DNA of 64,000 nt, taken from the NCBI RefSeq assembly GCF_001998865.1, contig NZ_CP019607.1, forward strand, positions 3,162,001 through 3,226,000. The letters are read 5' to 3'. The notes under the pieces are model-generated. The model had not been told where the DNA came from. It searched no databases and worked only from the letters and a program-made list of their open reading frames with translations. This document shows positions 62,005 through 64,000 of the stretch, piece by piece. Source of the DNA: Tessaracoccus flavescens (GTDB taxonomy: Bacteria > Actinomycetota > Actinomycetes > Propionibacteriales > Propionibacteriaceae). The position numbers were made by a program, and so were the translations under genes. Each line of letters begins with the position of its first letter. The first letter of the stretch is position 1.

Positions 62005-63143
62005 GCGAGGCGGCCCGCTCCGGCGGCGGGGAGCACGCTGAACCACTCTGGGGCCCCGTGGCCCGCCTCGGCGAAGGCCGCGGCGATCTCCTGACCGATC
62101 CGGTCACCTTCCCCAGCGGGGATGAGCGCGATGATGCAGCCACCGAAGCCGCCGCCGGTCATCCTCGCGCCAAGTGCACCCGAGCGTCGTGCCTGCGCGA
62201 CGGCGAGGTCGACCGTTGGCACGGTGATCTCGTAGTCGTCGCGCATCGACTCGTGGGACGCGTCGAGCAGCGGTGCGAGGGAGCGCAGTTCGCCCGCCTT
62301 CGCGACCTCGAGCGCCTCGAGCACCCGCTCGTTCTCTGTGACGACGTGCCGAACCCTCCGGCGCATCGTCTCGTCCGGGAGCTGGGCCAGGGCCGCGTCG
62401 AGGTCGGTGACGTCACGCAGCGCGGGGACGCCGAGGATGGCCGCAGCCTCCTCGCAGCTCCTGCGGCGGTCGCCGTACTCGCCGTCGACGTGGCTGTGCG
62501 GGGTCTTCGTGTCCAGCACGAGAATCTCCAGCCCCTGCTCCGCGAGGGGCAGCGGCACCTGCCGGGTCTCGAGGCTGCGGCAGTCGAGGAACAGCCCCGC
62601 CTCCGCCTCACAGAGCGTGCTCGCCGCCTGGTCGAGCAGGCCGGTCGGGGCGCCGACGTAGGCGTTCTCGGCCACCTGCGCCAGCTTCGCGCGGTCCATG
62701 GGTGGGATCTCAAGATCGTAGAGCCCCATCAGGGCCGAAACCGTCGCGCACTCGATGGCCGCCGAGCTGGAGAGCCCGGCCCCGAGCGGAACGTCAGAGC
62801 TCATCACGAGGTTCGCGCCTCCGATCTGGTGGCCCGCCTCGCGCAGCGCCCATGCGACACCCGCGAGGTATGCAGACCAGCCCTCCTGGCCGGGGGCCAG
62901 GGCGTCGAGCGACAGGCGAACCTCGTCGTCCAGTTCGAGCGAGACGAGAACGAGATCGTCGTCGTCGCGACGACCTGCGGCGATGCCCGCCTTGCGCTCG
63001 AGCGCGAACGGCAGCACGAAGCCGTCGTTGTAGTCGGTGTGCTCGCCGATCAGGTTGACCCGCCCGGGCGCGAACCAGAGGCCCTCCGGCTCACTTCCCG
63101 TCACCTGCAGGTAACGCTGCCGAAGGGCGTCGAGATCGAGCAT
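62001..63143 (-). CDS. galK: Galactokinase
   Basis: Phosphorylates alpha-D-galactose at C1 in the Leloir pathway; 380 residues as usual for a GHMP kinase. The galactokinase signature FAPGRVNLIGEHTDYNDGFV is at about 24-43, the ATP motif GAGLSSSAAIE near 125, and the third GHMP motif MTGGGFGGCIIALIP near 335. GAGGAGG precedes the ATG, which directly follows the DUF6104 stop. galT and galE are not in the window; linkage to kgd is unusual for galK. Confidence 0.94.
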   Translation of the reverse strand: MLDLDALRQRYLQVTGSEPEGLWFAPGRVNLIGEHTDYNDGFVLPFALERKAGIAAGRRDDDDLVLVSLELDDEVRLSLDALAPGQEGWSAYLAGVAWALREAGHQIGGANLVMSSDVPLGAGLSSSAAIECATVSALMGLYDLEIPPMDRAKLAQVAENAYVGAPTGLLDQAASTLCEAEAGLFLDCRSLETRQVPLPLAEQGLEILVLDTKTPHSHVDGEYGDRRRSCEEAAAILGVPALRDVTDLDAALAQLPDETMRRRVRHVVTENERVLEALEVAKAGELRSLAPLLDASHESMRDDYEITVPTVDLAVAQARRSGALGARMTGGGFGGCIIALIPAGEGDRIGQEIAAAFAEAGHGAPEWFSVLPAAGAGRLA

Positions 63144-63320
63144 TCAGTCCTCCTCGTCGTCGAGGCGTGCGAGCCAGGAGGCCAGCCGCTCGATCGGGGT
63201 TTCAAACTCCGGGTTGAGATCCACGAAAGTACGCAGCTGATCGGCGAGCCACTCGAAGGAGACCTCCTCGTGGCCGCGCCGATCGACGAGCTCTTCGAGC
63301 CCGCGGTCGGTGAAGTACAT
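63144..63320 (-). CDS. DUF6104 small acidic protein
   Basis: A 58-residue acidic protein opening YFTDRGLEELVDRRG, with EVSFEWLADQLRTFVDLNPE and an EDEED-type tail. It matches DUF6104, normally found right after kgd in actinomycetes. Function unknown; a role with the 2-oxoglutarate complex is suggested only by linkage. The ATG at 63320 is 4 bp after the kgd stop; the overlapping TAGGGT could also act as a -10 for a leaderless message. Confidence 0.82.
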   Translation of the reverse strand: MYFTDRGLEELVDRRGHEEVSFEWLADQLRTFVDLNPEFETPIERLASWLARLDDEED

Positions 63321-63324
63321 CGCC

Positions 63325-64000
63325 TTACCCTAGCGCCGCGGTGAGGAGCTCTTGCTCCTGGGTCTTGTGGACCTTGAGCGAGCCGACCGACGGCGCAGAG
63401 GACCACTCACGCGAGATGAGCTGCATCTTCAGGTCGTAGTCGGGCAGATACCGCTTGACCTCGCCCGGGAGCGCGGCCGACAGGAACGGCCACGCGCCCT
63501 GGTTCTCGGGCTCGTCCTGGACGAACCGGATGTCGGTGACATGGCCGTAGCGCTGCAGCACCTTTGCGAGCTCCTCGCCCGGCAGCGGGTAGAGCCGCTC
63601 CAGCGCGACGATCGCGATGCTTCCGTCGTGGCCGTTCTTCTCGCGCTGCGCCACGAGGTCCCAGCGGACCTTCCCGGAGCAGAGCAGCACGCGGGTGACC
63701 TTGCTGGGATCCTCGATGGTCGGGTCGTCGAGCGCCGGACGCCATTGGCCGGAGGTGAAGTCGGAAGGCATCGACGTGGCCAGCTTGTTGCGCAGCATGG
63801 ACTTCGGCGTGGCGATGACCACCGGACGGTGGTAGTTCACGTAGGCGTGCTGGCGCAGCAGGTGGAAGTAGCTGGCCGGGGTCGACGGCTGGCACACGGC
63901 GAGAGCGTTCTCGGCGCACAGCTGCAGCCACCGCTCCAGGCGGGCCGAGCTGTGGTCCGGGCCCTGACCCTCGTAGCCGTGTGGCAACAGCAGGACGACA
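63325..64000 (-). CDS. kgd: 2-oxoglutarate decarboxylase/dehydrogenase Kgd, C-terminal part
   Basis: The C-terminal 225 residues of the thiamine-diphosphate E1 component (SucA/Kgd). LPHGYEGQGPDHSSARLERW holds the HGYEGQGPEHSSAR-type catalytic loop; PKSMLRNKLATS, LLCSGKVRWDL and FVQDEPENQGAWPF are strongly conserved, ending SLKVHKTQEQELL. In actinomycetes the protein has a fused N-terminal succinyltransferase domain, which lies outside the window. First gene of a kgd-DUF6104-galK run. Confidence 0.95.
   Translation of the reverse strand, partial: VVLLLPHGYEGQGPDHSSARLERWLQLCAENALAVCQPSTPASYFHLLRQHAYVNYHRPVVIATPKSMLRNKLATSMPSDFTSGQWRPALDDPTIEDPSKVTRVLLCSGKVRWDLVAQREKNGHDGSIAIVALERLYPLPGEELAKVLQRYGHVTDIRFVQDEPENQGAWPFLSAALPGEVKRYLPDYDLKMQLISREWSSAPSVGSLKVHKTQEQELLTAALG

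Noticed and set aside
61587..63344. A 585-residue plus-strand frame over galK
   Set aside because: Antisense to galactokinase, whose three GHMP motifs are intact.

Overview
The window is high-GC chromosomal DNA from an actinomycete. Markers are WhiB1, a zinc RsrA/RshA-type anti-sigma factor next to a SigH-type ECF sigma factor, the 24-residue ribosomal protein bL37, the sensor kinase PdtaS, a UvrD2 helicase with an HRDC domain, a Kgd-type 2-oxoglutarate decarboxylase and a primary/group-2 sigma pair. A PPA1309-family protein and the general gene content suggest Propionibacteriales (a Tessaracoccus-like Propionibacteriaceae member), but this is inference. Sixty protein, RNA or pseudogene features are called. 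Both ends cut a gene: a GH10 xylanase on the left and kgd on the right.

Layout. 1-7.2 kb: secreted GH10 xylanase, then a co-directional run of PNPOx-like protein, universal stress protein, HrpA helicase and TesB thioesterase. 7.3-9.9 kb: divergent sigB and sigA. 9.9-14.2 kb: a secreted beta-helix-like repeat protein, a GCS2 ligase/glutamine amidotransferase pair and an aspartate/aromatic aminotransferase. 14.3-24.3 kb: recC-recB-recD as one overlapping operon, then uvrD2. 24.3-31.2 kb: a block also known around Mycobacterium tuberculosis uvrD2 (cyclodehydratase-like protein, DUF5679, DUF2342, PDZ/Lon-like protease, PPA1309, UPF0182). 31.3-35.5 kb: paired M16 peptidases, DUF1349 protein and an aldo/keto reductase.

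35.6-44.8 kb is more accessory. It begins at initiator tRNA-fMet and holds a ribokinase, a decayed stretch (IS481-type transposase fragment abutting a SulP permease tail, then a regulator with two nonsense codons and a frameshift), a TerC protein behind a manganese riboswitch, a zinc-ribbon NERD protein, an autoregulated LacI protein and a FUSC-type membrane protein. 44.9-49.8 kb is a five-gene Opp/Dpp ABC importer operon. 49.9-51.4 kb is an oxidoreductase with a broken divergent HxlR regulator. 51.4-61.4 kb is core: serA, hisN-like, a PIG-V-like mannosyltransferase, doxX-aroA-rsgA, SRAP, sigH-rsrA, bL37, pdtaS and whiB1, again matching an M. tuberculosis neighbourhood (around Rv3219-Rv3228). 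The right end is kgd, DUF6104 and galK.

Regulation visible in the sequence: a yybP-ykoY aptamer ahead of terC whose P1 3' strand can alternatively pair with the terC Shine-Dalgarno; a GGGAAT-N17-CGTT promoter directly ahead of sigH; a TTGACA-N17-TTAGGT promoter with a TTGACCGATCAA operator ahead of the lacI gene; and many genes with a TANNNT -10 element only 6-8 nt before the start codon, as expected for leaderless mRNAs. I did not find a convincing wholly new multi-gene system. The most novel candidates are the beta-helix/C-terminal-repeat secreted protein and the orphan cyclodehydratase-like protein.
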